A DNA stretch of 64,000 nucleotides from Martelella alba (GTDB taxonomy: Bacteria > Pseudomonadota > Alphaproteobacteria > Rhizobiales > Rhizobiaceae): assembly GCF_006516955.1 (NCBI RefSeq), contig NZ_VHLG01000003.1, positions 62,001-126,000 on the forward strand, read 5' to 3'. Positions within the stretch are counted from its first letter, which is position 1; each line of letters opens with the position of its first letter. The translations under genes and the position numbers were made by a program. The notes under the pieces are model-generated. The model was given only the letters and a program-made list of their open reading frames with translations, was not told the DNA's origin and made no database searches. Shown here piece by piece: positions 10,423-18,294 of the stretch.

Positions 10423-10578
10423 GACTCTCGCCCCTTTTTCCGTTGTGACCCGCAAAGGATAGGGGTGCTGGCTGTTGCGGAGACCGGTGGGGAGAGGAAA
10501 GGACCGCCCCCGCTTCGTCATGGTCATAGAAAACGGCAGGCGCCCGTTTCGAGAAGAAGAAATCACTGTTCCTCCACC

Positions 10579-11124
10579 TCATCGGGGCGGGTGAAAGGCA
10601 AATAGTTTTGTTCCGCAATGTCGGGATTTTCCCCAGTGAGCCTCCTGGAGTCGAAAGTAGATGCTGTAAAAATCCGTCCCGAACAGATGCACTCCCAGCG
10701 GCTCATTCGGGCTGTTCCACCCCTCGTTGAACATGTTGCCGGCGATGATCGGCATGATCTGTCGCCCGTCCATGGCCATCTCCCCGCCCGGATACCGGAT
10801 CACTATCTGTTGCGGGTCGGTGGAATGCCGGTATAGCTCGATATTGGGGGTGCCCGTCAAAACCAGTTGTCCATTCGGAGTGATCAGGCGTATCGAGGTA
10901 TAAATGCTGTCATCAAGCTCGAACATGGCGAGGCGTCCCAGACAATAGCCATTCGGGAGAATAACGCAGGAGGCGCGCCGATCGAGGATTGCCAATGCGA
11001 GGATGACAACATTGACGACGATCGCTGAAAACAGCATCTTGAGCACGATGACCACGATACGCTTCAGTAGGCGGAGTGTTGCCCTAAGGCGTCGTAGAAA
11101 AAAAGCGGCTGTCTCTGCGATCAA
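10579..11124 (-). CDS. Small membrane-anchored protein, array copy 1 (putative immunity partner)
   Basis: 181 residues: basic N-terminus, a membrane segment (MLFSAIVVNVVILALAIL, about residues 29-46), then RASCVILPNGYCLGRLAMFEL and a soluble domain ending AHWGKSRHCGTKLFAF. It is close kin of 8194-8727. The gene starts 41 bases inside the 3' end of the intact MuF-like gene, in another frame, so expression of the two is tied. The overlap and the co-duplication are seen in the sequence; that it is a membrane immunity protein for that effector is inference. No named family is recognised. Confidence 0.75.
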   Translation of the reverse strand: MIAETAAFFLRRLRATLRLLKRIVVIVLKMLFSAIVVNVVILALAILDRRASCVILPNGYCLGRLAMFELDDSIYTSIRLITPNGQLVLTGTPNIELYRHSTDPQQIVIRYPGGEMAMDGRQIMPIIAGNMFNEGWNSPNEPLGVHLFGTDFYSIYFRLQEAHWGKSRHCGTKLFAFHPPR

Positions 11125-12097
11125 TCAGAATTCTCCCGGAAAAGTTGCCAGCCCATCTGTCTTCGATATCATAAGGTGTTGCGAAGAAAACCTCTCTCGG
11201 CAGAAAATCGAAAAAGTCCTGAGAAAAACGACGACTATCCCGCAGCGCGGCGTCAGCCATTTCGAGCACCAGCGTAAAAAGCGGCCTGTCGCCATTGCCG
11301 AGTTGAGCCGAAACGCGACCGGCAATCTCGGTTGCGCTGTCCAGTCCGGATGCAATTGCATCGACAACACGACCCGCAGCTTCATGTAGCCACTTATAAT
11401 AGCTTTCCGCGTCATAGGGATCGCGAAACATGTCGGTCAGTTCGAAGGTGATGTCGCCATCAAGTTCGAGCATGCCGGCTTTTCTGCGGCAGCTTCCAGA
11501 CGCCGTGCCGCTGATCGTCGTCGTACCGATGCTGAAAACGATCTGCTGCATTTCATAATTGCCCGCGAAATCGTAAACGAAATCGCCTTCTCCTGTGGTG
11601 CGTGCGGTGTCTGCAATCTGACCCGGCAGTCGCAAAGGATTGTCGATCGCCTCTTGCTGGAACTTGAGAACGACCTCGGACAGATAACCTGTTTCGCGCA
11701 CCGTCACCGGCTTTCCGTGGCCGGTGAAATAATGACCGGCGAACCTCCACCAGGGCCATTGTTCCACCGCATCTGACACACCGGACAGGCGAATATCGAA
11801 GTATTCCCCCGTCGAGGCATCATAGGGTTCGGCAATGCAGCGGCAGCCATAGGCATCGCCGGGATTGCCGGTCACAGGCGGGTTGTCGAAGGCGTAGATA
11901 TTGCCGTCATTGGCCGCATGGGAGGCACGAACGCGATCGTCGCGCATGGTGCGCCAGATATAGTGCGAGGTGCGGCTCGGTGCCGCTTTGGTCTCAGGCG
12001 GGATCGGCGTGCCGTAGCGCAGATAGGCCTCAAAGGCCTGCCTGTAGGCGCTTGAGCCCCGGTTCGGTTGCGCTTTCTGACTGCAAAAATTACACAT
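11084..12097 (-). CDS. MuF-like N-terminus fused to unknown C-terminal domain (putative effector), intact copy
   Basis: 337 residues. The first 95 residues carry MCNFC, TMRDDRVRASHAANDG, FDNPPVTGNPGDAYGCRC and AEPYD. This is the pattern of the C-terminal part of phage Mu protein F-like minor head proteins (R-x-SH, a PPxxGxPG-Y-CRC motif), which in some phages carry toxin domains. The remaining about 240 residues (WPWWRFAGHYFTG, LPGQIADTARTT, FELTDMFRDPYD, FATPYDIEDRW-GNFSGRI) match no family I can name. There is no signal peptide. No capsid, portal or other head gene lies nearby. Its 3' end overlaps the membrane-protein gene. A toxin role is inferred. Confidence 0.7.
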   Translation of the reverse strand: MCNFCSQKAQPNRGSSAYRQAFEAYLRYGTPIPPETKAAPSRTSHYIWRTMRDDRVRASHAANDGNIYAFDNPPVTGNPGDAYGCRCIAEPYDASTGEYFDIRLSGVSDAVEQWPWWRFAGHYFTGHGKPVTVRETGYLSEVVLKFQQEAIDNPLRLPGQIADTARTTGEGDFVYDFAGNYEMQQIVFSIGTTTISGTASGSCRRKAGMLELDGDITFELTDMFRDPYDAESYYKWLHEAAGRVVDAIASGLDSATEIAGRVSAQLGNGDRPLFTLVLEMADAALRDSRRFSQDFFDFLPREVFFATPYDIEDRWAGNFSGRILIDRRDSRFFSTTP

Positions 12098-12198
12098 CGC
12101 TCCGGCTTCCTGCCCGTGTTGTCGCTGGCAACAAGGATAAGCCTCACGCTAAGGGCGGGGATAAAGGGGGATGAAAAAGGCCGGATATGAGGGGCGTT

Positions 12199-12290
12199 TC
12201 AGCCCGGTGGGTGAAGTGCAACTCGCGGGGTCGGGCGGCTTCCCGCCGGGTAGTTCCACTGTTCAGCAGCCGATCGTGAATGAGGCTGGT
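12199..12290 (-). pseudogene. Stub of the 3' end of a small membrane-protein gene
   Basis: Reading leftward, the bases give T-S-LIHDRLLNSG, then after a one-base shift YPAGS-PTP and an altered end. This matches the C-terminus of the 8871-9350 protein (TNLIHDRLLNSGKYPAGSCPTP). DNA similarity covers about 8920-8970 against 12235-12290. The rest of the gene is missing, and the sequence runs straight into the GNAT gene at 12350. It is the first, nearly erased, member of the array. Confidence 0.7.
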
Positions 12291-12349
12291 GTGGGCGTGG
12301 CGATCAACTGTGATCGGACGGCCGGGCGGGATGGCCCGGCCGTCTCATC

Positions 12350-12910
12350 TCAGGCGAATTCGAAAGGCTGAAATTCGTTCGCTTTCAGTTCGGTTGTGAC
12401 CTCCGGGATCATCTGGCTGGTGGACACGGAATAGAGGTCGCGAAGTCCGGTGACGCGGAAGCCGAGCTTCTCCTGTACCCGTTGCGAAGCCCGGTTCTCA
12501 GCATAGGCGCCGGAGTGAAGCGCGACATTGCCGTGCCGGCTGAAGAACCGTTCGATCAGCCCGGAGGCGGCTTCGCTCATGAAGCCGCGGCCCCAGTAAT
12601 AGCGATTGAGGTAGTAGCCAAGATGCCAGGCCTGTTGCCGGTGCTCGATCGAGATCGTGCCGATGTGAACGTCGTCCGCCGGCTGGGTGATGGCAAAATG
12701 CCAGCCGTCATCCGGCGCCAATATCAGGTTCAGCCAGTCGCGGGCGTCATCCTCGCCGTAAGGGTAGGGCACGCGTGCGAGCATGCGCGTGACCCTGAAG
12801 TCCGAAAGCGTCTCGGATATCGGGCCGCAATCGCTGAGGCGATGCGGGCGAAGCCTTAAACGCTTCGTGTCGATGAAGGGCGGCAGGGGCGCGTTGATGT
12901 GAATGTTCAT
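12350..12910 (-). CDS. GNAT-family N-acetyltransferase (RimJ/RimL-like)
   Basis: 186 residues. The pattern DTKRLRLRPHRLSDCGPI at the start, then LGYYLNRYYWGRGFMSEAASGL and AENRASQRVQEKLGFRVTG, is that of the RimJ/RimL-like GNAT branch, which acetylates amino groups of proteins or small molecules with acetyl-CoA. The start at 12910 overlaps the preceding GNAT gene by four bases, so the pair is coupled. The two lie downstream of rplU-rpmA, as in many Rhizobiales. The substrate is not predictable. The long open frame upstream of 12910 is only overlap with its neighbour. Confidence 0.88.
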   Translation of the reverse strand: MNIHINAPLPPFIDTKRLRLRPHRLSDCGPISETLSDFRVTRMLARVPYPYGEDDARDWLNLILAPDDGWHFAITQPADDVHIGTISIEHRQQAWHLGYYLNRYYWGRGFMSEAASGLIERFFSRHGNVALHSGAYAENRASQRVQEKLGFRVTGLRDLYSVSTSQMIPEVTTELKANEFQPFEFA

Positions 12911-13545
12911 CGGGGTGCCCCCCAGCTCTTCAGTGACATCCAGGTCCGCCGGTCGAGCCGGTACCATTCGACCGGCACACTGCCGCCAACGGCCAGTGAC
13001 TGCGCCATGCCGGCGCCTTGATACTGGAAACCGCACTTCTGCAAAACCCGGCGCGAGGCGGCATTGACAACCCGGCAACGGGCATCGACCGTCTCGACTT
13101 CCTCGCGGGTGCGAAACACCATGTCGATCAGGATCTGTGCTGCTTCCGTGGTATAGCCCTTGCCCCAATAGGGTTCGCCGAGCCAGTAGCCGATCTCGAC
13201 GACACTGTCGTCATCGGGGATGGTTTCAACCGCGCAGCAACCAAGAAAAGCACCGTTATCGGCTTTTGTGATGGCATAGACGCAATTGCCGATCACGCCC
13301 TCTTGGCCGCGTCGAACAAAATTCGCCGCGTCATCGATCGTGTAAGGGTGCGGCATGCGCGACACCATGGTGGCGATTTTGTTGTTATTGGCGAGATGGG
13401 CAATGGCGTCGATGTCATCTTCGTGGGGGCCGCGCAAAACGAGCCGTTCCGAAAGAAGGACGGGGCAATCCCGTCTTGACCGATCCGGCCTTAGCCGCTC
13501 GCGGGATAGCCGTGATTGGCTCTCCCTTTGTAGATCATCCTGCAT
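12907..13545 (-). CDS. GNAT-family N-acetyltransferase (RimJ/RimL-like)
   Basis: 212 residues. After about 28 basic, non-conserved N-terminal residues comes LSERLVLRGPHEDDIDAIAHL, then VEIGYWLGEPYWGKGYTTEAAQ (acetyl-CoA binding region) and CRVVNAASRRVLQKCGFQYQG. It is the partner of the downstream GNAT gene, with which it shares a four-base overlap and family. The rplU-rpmA terminator at 13573-13608 separates it from the ribosomal genes, so it probably has its own promoter. The true start may lie downstream of 13545. Confidence 0.88.
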   Translation of the reverse strand: MQDDLQRESQSRLSRERLRPDRSRRDCPVLLSERLVLRGPHEDDIDAIAHLANNNKIATMVSRMPHPYTIDDAANFVRRGQEGVIGNCVYAITKADNGAFLGCCAVETIPDDDSVVEIGYWLGEPYWGKGYTTEAAQILIDMVFRTREEVETVDARCRVVNAASRRVLQKCGFQYQGAGMAQSLAVGGSVPVEWYRLDRRTWMSLKSWGAPR

Positions 13546-13572
13546 TGTCTGGTCCTTTCCTGGGTTGAAAAC

Positions 13573-13608
13573 AAAAAGGGGAGATGGTGGCGTCCCATCT
13601 CCCCTTTT
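13573..13608 (-). terminator. Rho-independent terminator of rplU-rpmA
   Basis: A perfect 14-base-pair stem (AAAAGGGGAGATGG pairing with CCATCTCCCCTTTT) with a six-base loop lies about 70 bases after the rpmA stop. In the transcript direction (minus) it is followed by a T-rich run (TTTTTGTTTTC). This is a strong intrinsic terminator for the ribosomal protein operon. Confidence 0.9.
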
Positions 13609-13677
13609 GATTTCTCAGGTCTGAACCAGAATGCTCAGCCGGGTCGATGAGACGCCGGCTGTTTATAGCGGTCCGGC

Positions 13678-13950
13678 TTATTCCGCTGCTTCTGCCTGTT
13701 TGGCCGCCACGGACACGTAGACTCGGCCATTGGCGCGCGTACGGAACGTGACATTACCTTCTGTGGTTGCAAAAATGGTATGATCCTTGCCCATGCCGAC
13801 ATTGGTGCCGGGATGCCACTGGGTGCCACGCTGACGAATAATAATGTTGCCCGGAATGACAGCTTCGCCACCGAACTTCTTTACGCCAAGGCGCTTGGAT
13901 TCAGAATCGCGACCGTTGCGCGAGGAACCGCCAGCTTTTTTATGTGCCAT
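13678..13950 (-). CDS. rpmA: 50S ribosomal protein L27
   Basis: 90 residues starting [19 protein letters not shown], with the flexible N-terminus that reaches the peptidyl transferase centre. [31 protein letters not shown] and VYVSVAAK follow in canonical order. It lies 43 bases after rplU on the same strand. Full family length. Confidence 0.99.
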   Translation of the reverse strand: MAHKKAGGSSRNGRDSESKRLGVKKFGGEAVIPGNIIIRQRGTQWHPGTNVGMGKDHTIFATTEGNVTFRTRANGRVYVSVAAKQAEAAE

Positions 13951-13993
13951 TGGAGTGCTCCTTTAAATCTCTTAGAGAACTGCTCTTAACCGA

Positions 13994-14308
13994 TCAGCCG
14001 GCAATGATGTCGGTGATCTTGACGACCGTGAAATGCTGGCGGTGACCGCGCGAGCGCTTCGAGTTCTGGCGACGACGCTTTTTGAAGGCGATGACCTTCT
14101 TGCCGCGGGTCTGTTCGACAACTTCTGCCTTGACGACGGCGCCTTCAACGAAGGGAAGGCCGATCTTGGCATCGGCACCTTCGCCGACCATGAGAACGGA
14201 ATCGAATTCAACCGTGGCACCAGCTTCAACATCGAGCTTCTCGATGGAAAGCGTGTCCTCGGCCTTAACGCGGTACTGCTTACCGCCGGTCTTGATGACT
14301 GCGAACAT
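13994..14308 (-). CDS. rplU: 50S ribosomal protein L21
   Basis: 104 residues from the ATG at 14308 ([18 protein letters not shown]), preceded by GGACAAAA as ribosome-binding site; an upstream in-frame ATG at 14323 would add only MKGQK. The C-terminal [22 protein letters not shown] block is the L21 signature. First gene of rplU-rpmA. Confidence 0.98.
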   Translation of the reverse strand: MFAVIKTGGKQYRVKAEDTLSIEKLDVEAGATVEFDSVLMVGEGADAKIGLPFVEGAVVKAEVVEQTRGKKVIAFKKRRRQNSKRSRGHRQHFTVVKITDIIAG

Positions 14309-14614
14309 TTTTTGTCCTTTCATGTTCGGTCCGGCTTATGCCTTCGAAACCGAAGGCGGCCGTCTTTTTATCAGTCTTGTTTGAGCAGTGTTCTCAGCGT
14401 AAAACCCTTGAGAACCGGTCTGCCGGTGAATGCCCGGCAAAGCCGGGCGCATCGCGCGCATCAACCAGACACACGCGTCCGAAAGCTTCGATATGGAATT
14501 GGTGCTGGCAAGTCAAGCTGAAAGGTAAAAAAAGACGTCATTTTGCCCTTGCATCGCCGCCCTTTGCCCGCTAAGAGACACCCCGCGCTCACAAGCGCTG
14601 ACCACATGGATCCT

Positions 14615-14704
14615 GGAGAGGTGGCAGAGTGGTCGAATGCACCGCACTCGAAATGCGGCATACGGGTGACCGTATCGAGGGTTCGAATCCCTCCCTCTCC
14701 GCCA
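14615..14704 (+). tRNA. tRNA-Ser (anticodon CGA)
   Basis: 90 bases. The acceptor stem GGAGAGG pairs with CCTCTCC before the discriminator G and an encoded CCA. The anticodon stem CCGCA/TGCGG encloses CTCGAAA with anticodon CGA, reading UCG. A long variable arm (ATACGGGTGACCGTAT) marks a class II serine tRNA, and the T arm is GAGGGTTCGAATCCCTC. It lies at the left edge of the prophage, whose DNA starts just after the CCA, so it is the likely attachment target. Confidence 0.97.
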
Positions 14705-14791
14705 GACTTTCTCTTTATGTATATGATTTTATTGAATTTATTTTGATTTTGATTTTTCGATCCTAATTATGATCCTAACGGCAAAAACGCC

Positions 14792-15151
14792 TCATCTTGA
14801 GGGTTGGAGCGTGCTTATGAGCTGCCGGATGCTCGCGTTCAGTTCCTGTGTCTGGTCTTTGAAGCCCTTCATCTGCTCTTCGATGCGGGCGAGGCGATCA
14901 ACGGTATCGTCGCGATACTCTTCCATCCGCGAGAGACGGGACTGAAGCGCCTAGGTCTCGGCTTTTGTCGAGCTGTCTTGCTGAAGCTCTCTGATCGAGG
15001 CCTTTATTTCCTGAATGTCTTTCTGATTGGCTTCGGCATTGTTTTTCACGGCGTAGTAGCCGCCGACAATCGTAACGATGAAGACGAGCGCCGTCAGGAT
15101 ATTTCCGAGCGAAATGCGCATGTCGAGCTTTGGCGTTGTCATTCCCAGCAC
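14792..15151 (-). pseudogene. Small phage membrane/coiled-coil protein with in-frame amber codon
   Basis: From the ATG-side start at 15151, 66 codons encode a membrane segment (NILTALVFIVTIVGGYYAV) and a coiled coil (EANQKDIQEIKASIRELQQD) and stop at TAG (14951). The same frame continues open for a further 52 codons in coiled-coil style (RLSRMEEYRDDTVDRLARIEE) to a TGA at 14792. The continuity of heptad-like sequence across the stop suggests one gene of about 119 codons broken by CAG-to-TAG or a similar change. It lies just after the lysis genes, so a holin or lysis-associated role is possible but unproven. Confidence 0.6.
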
Positions 15152-15342
15152 CCCATTCTCTGGCCAGCGCGGTCATTGCCGATGACGTTGGTTGCGCCCT
15201 GAGGGTCGGCCTGAATAAGCGCGGCAGCCCCGCTTGGGGAGAGGTTATTTTTGCGGAAGGGCGCGCAGCTCGTTGCACTCTGGCACCCTGCCAACGTAAG
15301 ACACGCAAAGATCATAAGGAGACATGGCTTGTAATTTGGCAT
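15139..15342 (-). CDS. Rz1-like outer-membrane spanin lipoprotein
   Basis: 67 residues with a signal and lipobox (LLMIFACLTLAGC, cleavage before Cys at about residue 20), giving a short lipoprotein. It begins inside the Rz-like gene in another frame (overlap 15245-15342) and runs past its end, the classic overlapping spanin arrangement. Spanins join inner and outer membranes to disrupt the outer membrane at lysis. The ATG at 15342 is chosen because it places the signal at the N-terminus. Confidence 0.7.
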   Translation of the reverse strand: MPNYKPCLLMIFACLTLAGCQSATSCAPFRKNNLSPSGAAALIQADPQGATNVIGNDRAGQRMGCWE

Positions 15343-15526
15343 CGTCTTTCGTCCTGTCCTGCCAGGCCTCAAGGGCTTTTCGCGCGACGGCCGCACGTTC
15401 GTCGAGCACGCCCTGGTGATGTGCCCTCGGTATGAAAATCACCACGCCCAATATGACGACGACCGCCGCGCCAACGGCGGCGGAAGCAAGGGCGATGACC
15501 ATGCTTTCGATCTTGTCGAACATCAC
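15245..15526 (-). CDS. Rz-like inner-membrane spanin
   Basis: 93 residues. An N-terminal membrane segment (IALASAAVGAAVVVILGVVIF, about residues 11-31) precedes a periplasmic helical part (RAHHQGVLDERAAVARKALEAWQD). This is the layout of inner-membrane spanins. Its start overlaps the endolysin stop by four bases, and an Rz1-like lipoprotein gene overlaps its 3' half. The assignment rests on topology and context, since spanins are poorly conserved. Confidence 0.65.
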   Translation of the reverse strand: MMFDKIESMVIALASAAVGAAVVVILGVVIFIPRAHHQGVLDERAAVARKALEAWQDRTKDDAKLQAMSPYDLCVSYVGRVPECNELRALPQK

Positions 15527-16404
15527 GCGGTCTCCAGCGCATCCTTGTTGGCGGCAGCTCTGCGCTTCGCCCAGAGTCGATAGACAAGCGCGCCAAGCAT
15601 CACGGCGACGCCAAGGGCGGCCAGTGCGGCGGAAACTCTGTTGATCGCATCGATTGATGCGAACGGCGCGAGCTGGTCCTGCGCCTGTGACAATGCCGCC
15701 GTGACGGCACCGGCTCCAAGAGCGGCGTCGGCGGGCGCGACGGGTGGCGCCTTTTTGATATCTGCGGTGCTCGCCTTGGCGTTTGCCCCTTCGATCGACT
15801 GAACCGTCATGATCGCGCTGGCGGCACCGTCGGTTGCGGGGCGCCCATTGAACTGGACGCTGCTCGCCTCAGTCATCGTAAGTCCATTGGCGCGCATATG
15901 AGACACCCGCGCGGACCAGCCGCCCTTAAAGGTTGGCCAGGTGGAAAGGCGTTTCAGCATCGCGAGGCGTCGGTTGCAGATATGATTGACCAATGCCCGG
16001 TGGTCGGGGCAGCTAACAATCGCGTTCAGAGTCTCCGGCCCGATCAGTCCGTCAACGCCGATTTGCGAAGATGAAGAACGCAGGTCGTTTACGGATCGCT
16101 GCAGCCATTTGACGGATTGGGCCGGGCCGGAATTGACGGCGCCGTCAAAGACGACGAGGTCGATGCCGGGCGGCAGTCGATCGCCGTGAACGAGGTTCCA
16201 GTAGCGTTCGCGATAGATCGCCTGCAACTCGTCTTCGGAAATCTGGCGGACGTTCTGTGTCGCGAGCCCTTTGGACTGGCGATAGGTGTCATAGACGCGC
16301 TGGATGACGCCACGCATGGTCGCGCCACCAGGGTCTTTGGGGTGGTTGGAATAGCCGCCTTCTTCAGCCAGAATCAGGGCCAGGCATTCGGTGAACCGCG
16401 ACAT
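15523..16404 (-). CDS. Phage endolysin, glycosyl hydrolase 108 family, with C-terminal membrane segment
   Basis: 293 residues from the ATG at 16404 (MSRFTECLALILAEEGGYSNHPKDPGG). The EGGYSNHPKDPGG motif with the catalytic Glu, then GVIQRVYDTYR, IYRERYWN and the C-terminal peptidoglycan-binding part (VDGLIGPETLNAI) define the GH108 N-acetylmuramidase family. After an Ala/Pro-rich linker, a hydrophobic segment (ALAALGVAVMLGALVYRLW, about residues 260-280) with a basic tail could anchor the enzyme in the membrane. It starts the lysis cassette endolysin-Rz-Rz1, with an operator-like motif 64 bases upstream. Confidence 0.88.
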   Translation of the reverse strand: MSRFTECLALILAEEGGYSNHPKDPGGATMRGVIQRVYDTYRQSKGLATQNVRQISEDELQAIYRERYWNLVHGDRLPPGIDLVVFDGAVNSGPAQSVKWLQRSVNDLRSSSSQIGVDGLIGPETLNAIVSCPDHRALVNHICNRRLAMLKRLSTWPTFKGGWSARVSHMRANGLTMTEASSVQFNGRPATDGAASAIMTVQSIEGANAKASTADIKKAPPVAPADAALGAGAVTAALSQAQDQLAPFASIDAINRVSAALAALGVAVMLGALVYRLWAKRRAAANKDALETA

Positions 16405-16467
16405 CTCAATATCCTTTTTGCCGAGCGTAAATGCAGCCGGTCGTGGTTTGGATATCATACAATGGGT

Positions 16468-16490
16468 GATGCCAAAATAGCAACGATGCT
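16468..16490. promoter_or_regulatory. Recurrent prophage operator-like motif, site A
   Basis: GATGCCAAAATAGCAACGAT at the promoter of the lysis cassette. The core TGCCAAAATAGCA, with TGC/GCA inverted ends, recurs at five other prophage positions, each beside the start of a transcription unit. It is probably an operator of the repressor at 31999-32580; that binding is inference. Confidence 0.5.
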
Positions 16491-16522
16491 GAAGAGAATG
16501 GGTGGTGGGGACTGCTCTGGCT

Positions 16523-16939
16523 TTAGTCTGTCAAGGGCGGCGTATGGCTTCCGTCGGCCGCGCGCCAGATCGCAGCGATCATCTTCAGAATTGGGTCGCT
16601 CGCGCAACGGGCTGCATATTCGCCTTCTGACAGATTCGCTTGTGACGGACCCAGCTCATCCCATAAAAGATGCGCTACAGCGGCAATACCGTTGAGTGTG
16701 GTAGGAGTTAGCGCTAGCAAGGCATCCCTTGCTTCAAGTTCTCTGCGCTGGATGGCATCAAGGTTTTTGACGGTTGTCTGTCCGCCTTCCACTTGAACGA
16801 GCGCGCGGCACCACTCCGCGCGAACGGCACGCCAAACCCGGTAATGAAAAAGTGTCGGATCGATCGCCGGTGGCGCACTTGCGTCGGTATCTGGTCCCGC
16901 TTCTGAGAGCGTGTTGCCGTTCAACGATGAATTAGCCAT
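16523..16939 (-). CDS. Phage hypothetical protein upstream of lysis cassette
   Basis: 138 residues from the ATG at 16939, chosen for the AGGAG seven bases upstream; a TTG two codons earlier is less likely. It is acidic with a polar N-terminal tail (GPDTDASAPPAIDPTLF). A helical part follows (RVWRAVRAEWCRALVQVEGG, TVKNLDAIQRRELEARDALLALTPTTLNGIAAVAHLLWDEL). No membrane segment or known family. It lies between the PLxRFG remnant and the endolysin on the same strand; the lysis promoter lies just downstream. Confidence 0.6.
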   Translation of the reverse strand: MANSSLNGNTLSEAGPDTDASAPPAIDPTLFHYRVWRAVRAEWCRALVQVEGGQTTVKNLDAIQRRELEARDALLALTPTTLNGIAAVAHLLWDELGPSQANLSEGEYAARCASDPILKMIAAIWRAADGSHTPPLTD

Positions 16940-17145
16940 GTACAATCTCCTGGCCGGGCCGGGCGGAAGGTTGCTTTTGTTGCTACATCCACCTCGAAAA
17001 CACCCGGTCCTGTCGCCTATGTTGTCAAAACCGGAGGCGTTCTGGCCCGAAGAGCAATAACTGACAAACCAAGGTCAGAGCGATTTATCTACCGGAGATT
17101 GCAGCTTAACATGTGGTGACGTGCAAGCCGCAAGTGCGGATGCGG

Positions 17146-18294
17146 TTAGGCGCGCATCAAGTTTGTGATGAACGTCGGGGCGATGGTTTCCACGCCGCGA
17201 TAGGTCTTGCCTTCCTTGATCATTCCGATGCCGCGCAGCATGTTCTCGACTATTCCAGGCGCCGCGCCGACAACCTGTCCCAGCCAATAATTGTACGAAT
17301 CCTCGCCCTCAAGCTGGCGATCGGGAGATCGGAACCAGAGGTCCGGCATGCCAACGCGTCCGCTAAGGGACGTGTCCGTGAGGTATCCGGGGATGCCGTC
17401 CATTGCCAATCCGGCCATCATCGGACCGACAGCCTCGACCATGGCCTTTTTCAACTCCTGCTCCGGGTCGTCGCCGTCATCGAGAAAGAAGCCGGCGAGC
17501 ACCATGGCGATACCGAACATCCATGTCCCCTTGATGCCGGCGTTGGCCATCATCATTGCCGTGATGCCGGAAAGCTGGGTTAAGGCTTCCCGACGGATTT
17601 CTTTGCTTTCGCCATGAAGCGCCTGGTGCGTGTCGCGGAAGAGGCGGTAGAGCATGTTGACGTTGTAATTGCGGAAGACGAGCAGGGCCTTGGCTGTGTC
17701 GGAGTGCATCATGCGGGGCCGGCTGGTGTTTTGATAATCGAAATGCGTCTTCCACGTCAGATCGCCGGCCTTGAGCACTGCGCCTTCGTGGTCGAGGCCC
17801 TTTTGCCGCGCGATACGGTAGGCGGCGAGGAACGTGACTTCGCGGTTCAGCCGTTCCGCATGATGAAATGCCCACGAAATAGCCGCCATCACCTTGGCGC
17901 GACCGGGGCGATATTCTACGCCGGTCTCCCCAATGCCGGCCAGATCGTGAGATTGAGTGCGGTCGATAATGCCTGTTCTGTAGCCCGCATCCATCGCGCG
18001 CTTTTCGTCTTCCGTGAGATGCCTCGAGCGTTCCGCCTGCCCTCCGCCAAGTGTGAAGTCCTTCAGCGCGCCCATGAGCTGGGCGCCGGCGCGCGCAAAA
18101 CCCTTCGCGCCGCCGTGATAGGCCGCCAGCACCGGTACCCCGATAATCACGGTCTGCGACAGGTTCACCAATGCCGCTGCCGGGCTCACCGCCAGATAGT
18201 AGGTGAACGCGGCGGATGTGGTGGTTTGCACGGCGCTGCTGCCTGTCGGGTTCATAATAAATTCGTGGCGTTTGTTGATCTCGTTCGCTACCAA
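17146..18294 (-). pseudogene. C-terminal remnant of PLxRFG-type phage protein
   Basis: About 380 codons matching the end of very large PLxRFG domain proteins of podovirus-type prophages (normally well over 1000 residues): NKRHEFIMNPTGSSAVQ, FTYYLAVSPAAALVNLSQT, LTEDEKRAMDAGYRTG, IIDRTQSHDLAGIGETGVEY, AERLNREVTFLAAYRIA. Hydrophobic stretches near 255-275 fit an internal virion protein. The open frame starts at a TTG at the junction with the tail-protein remnant. The N-terminal bulk of the gene has been deleted, together with the end of the upstream gene. Confidence 0.8.

Noticed and set aside
11084-12097. MuF-like gene as part of a normal Mu-like prophage
   Set aside because: No portal, protease, capsid, transposase or tail gene lies within the 7-12 kb block; only membrane-protein partners accompany it.
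17477-18294. Last 270 codons of the long structural-protein frame as a real domain
   Set aside because: They are a wrong-frame reading of the PLxRFG gene, whose correct frame over the same bases is clearly conserved.
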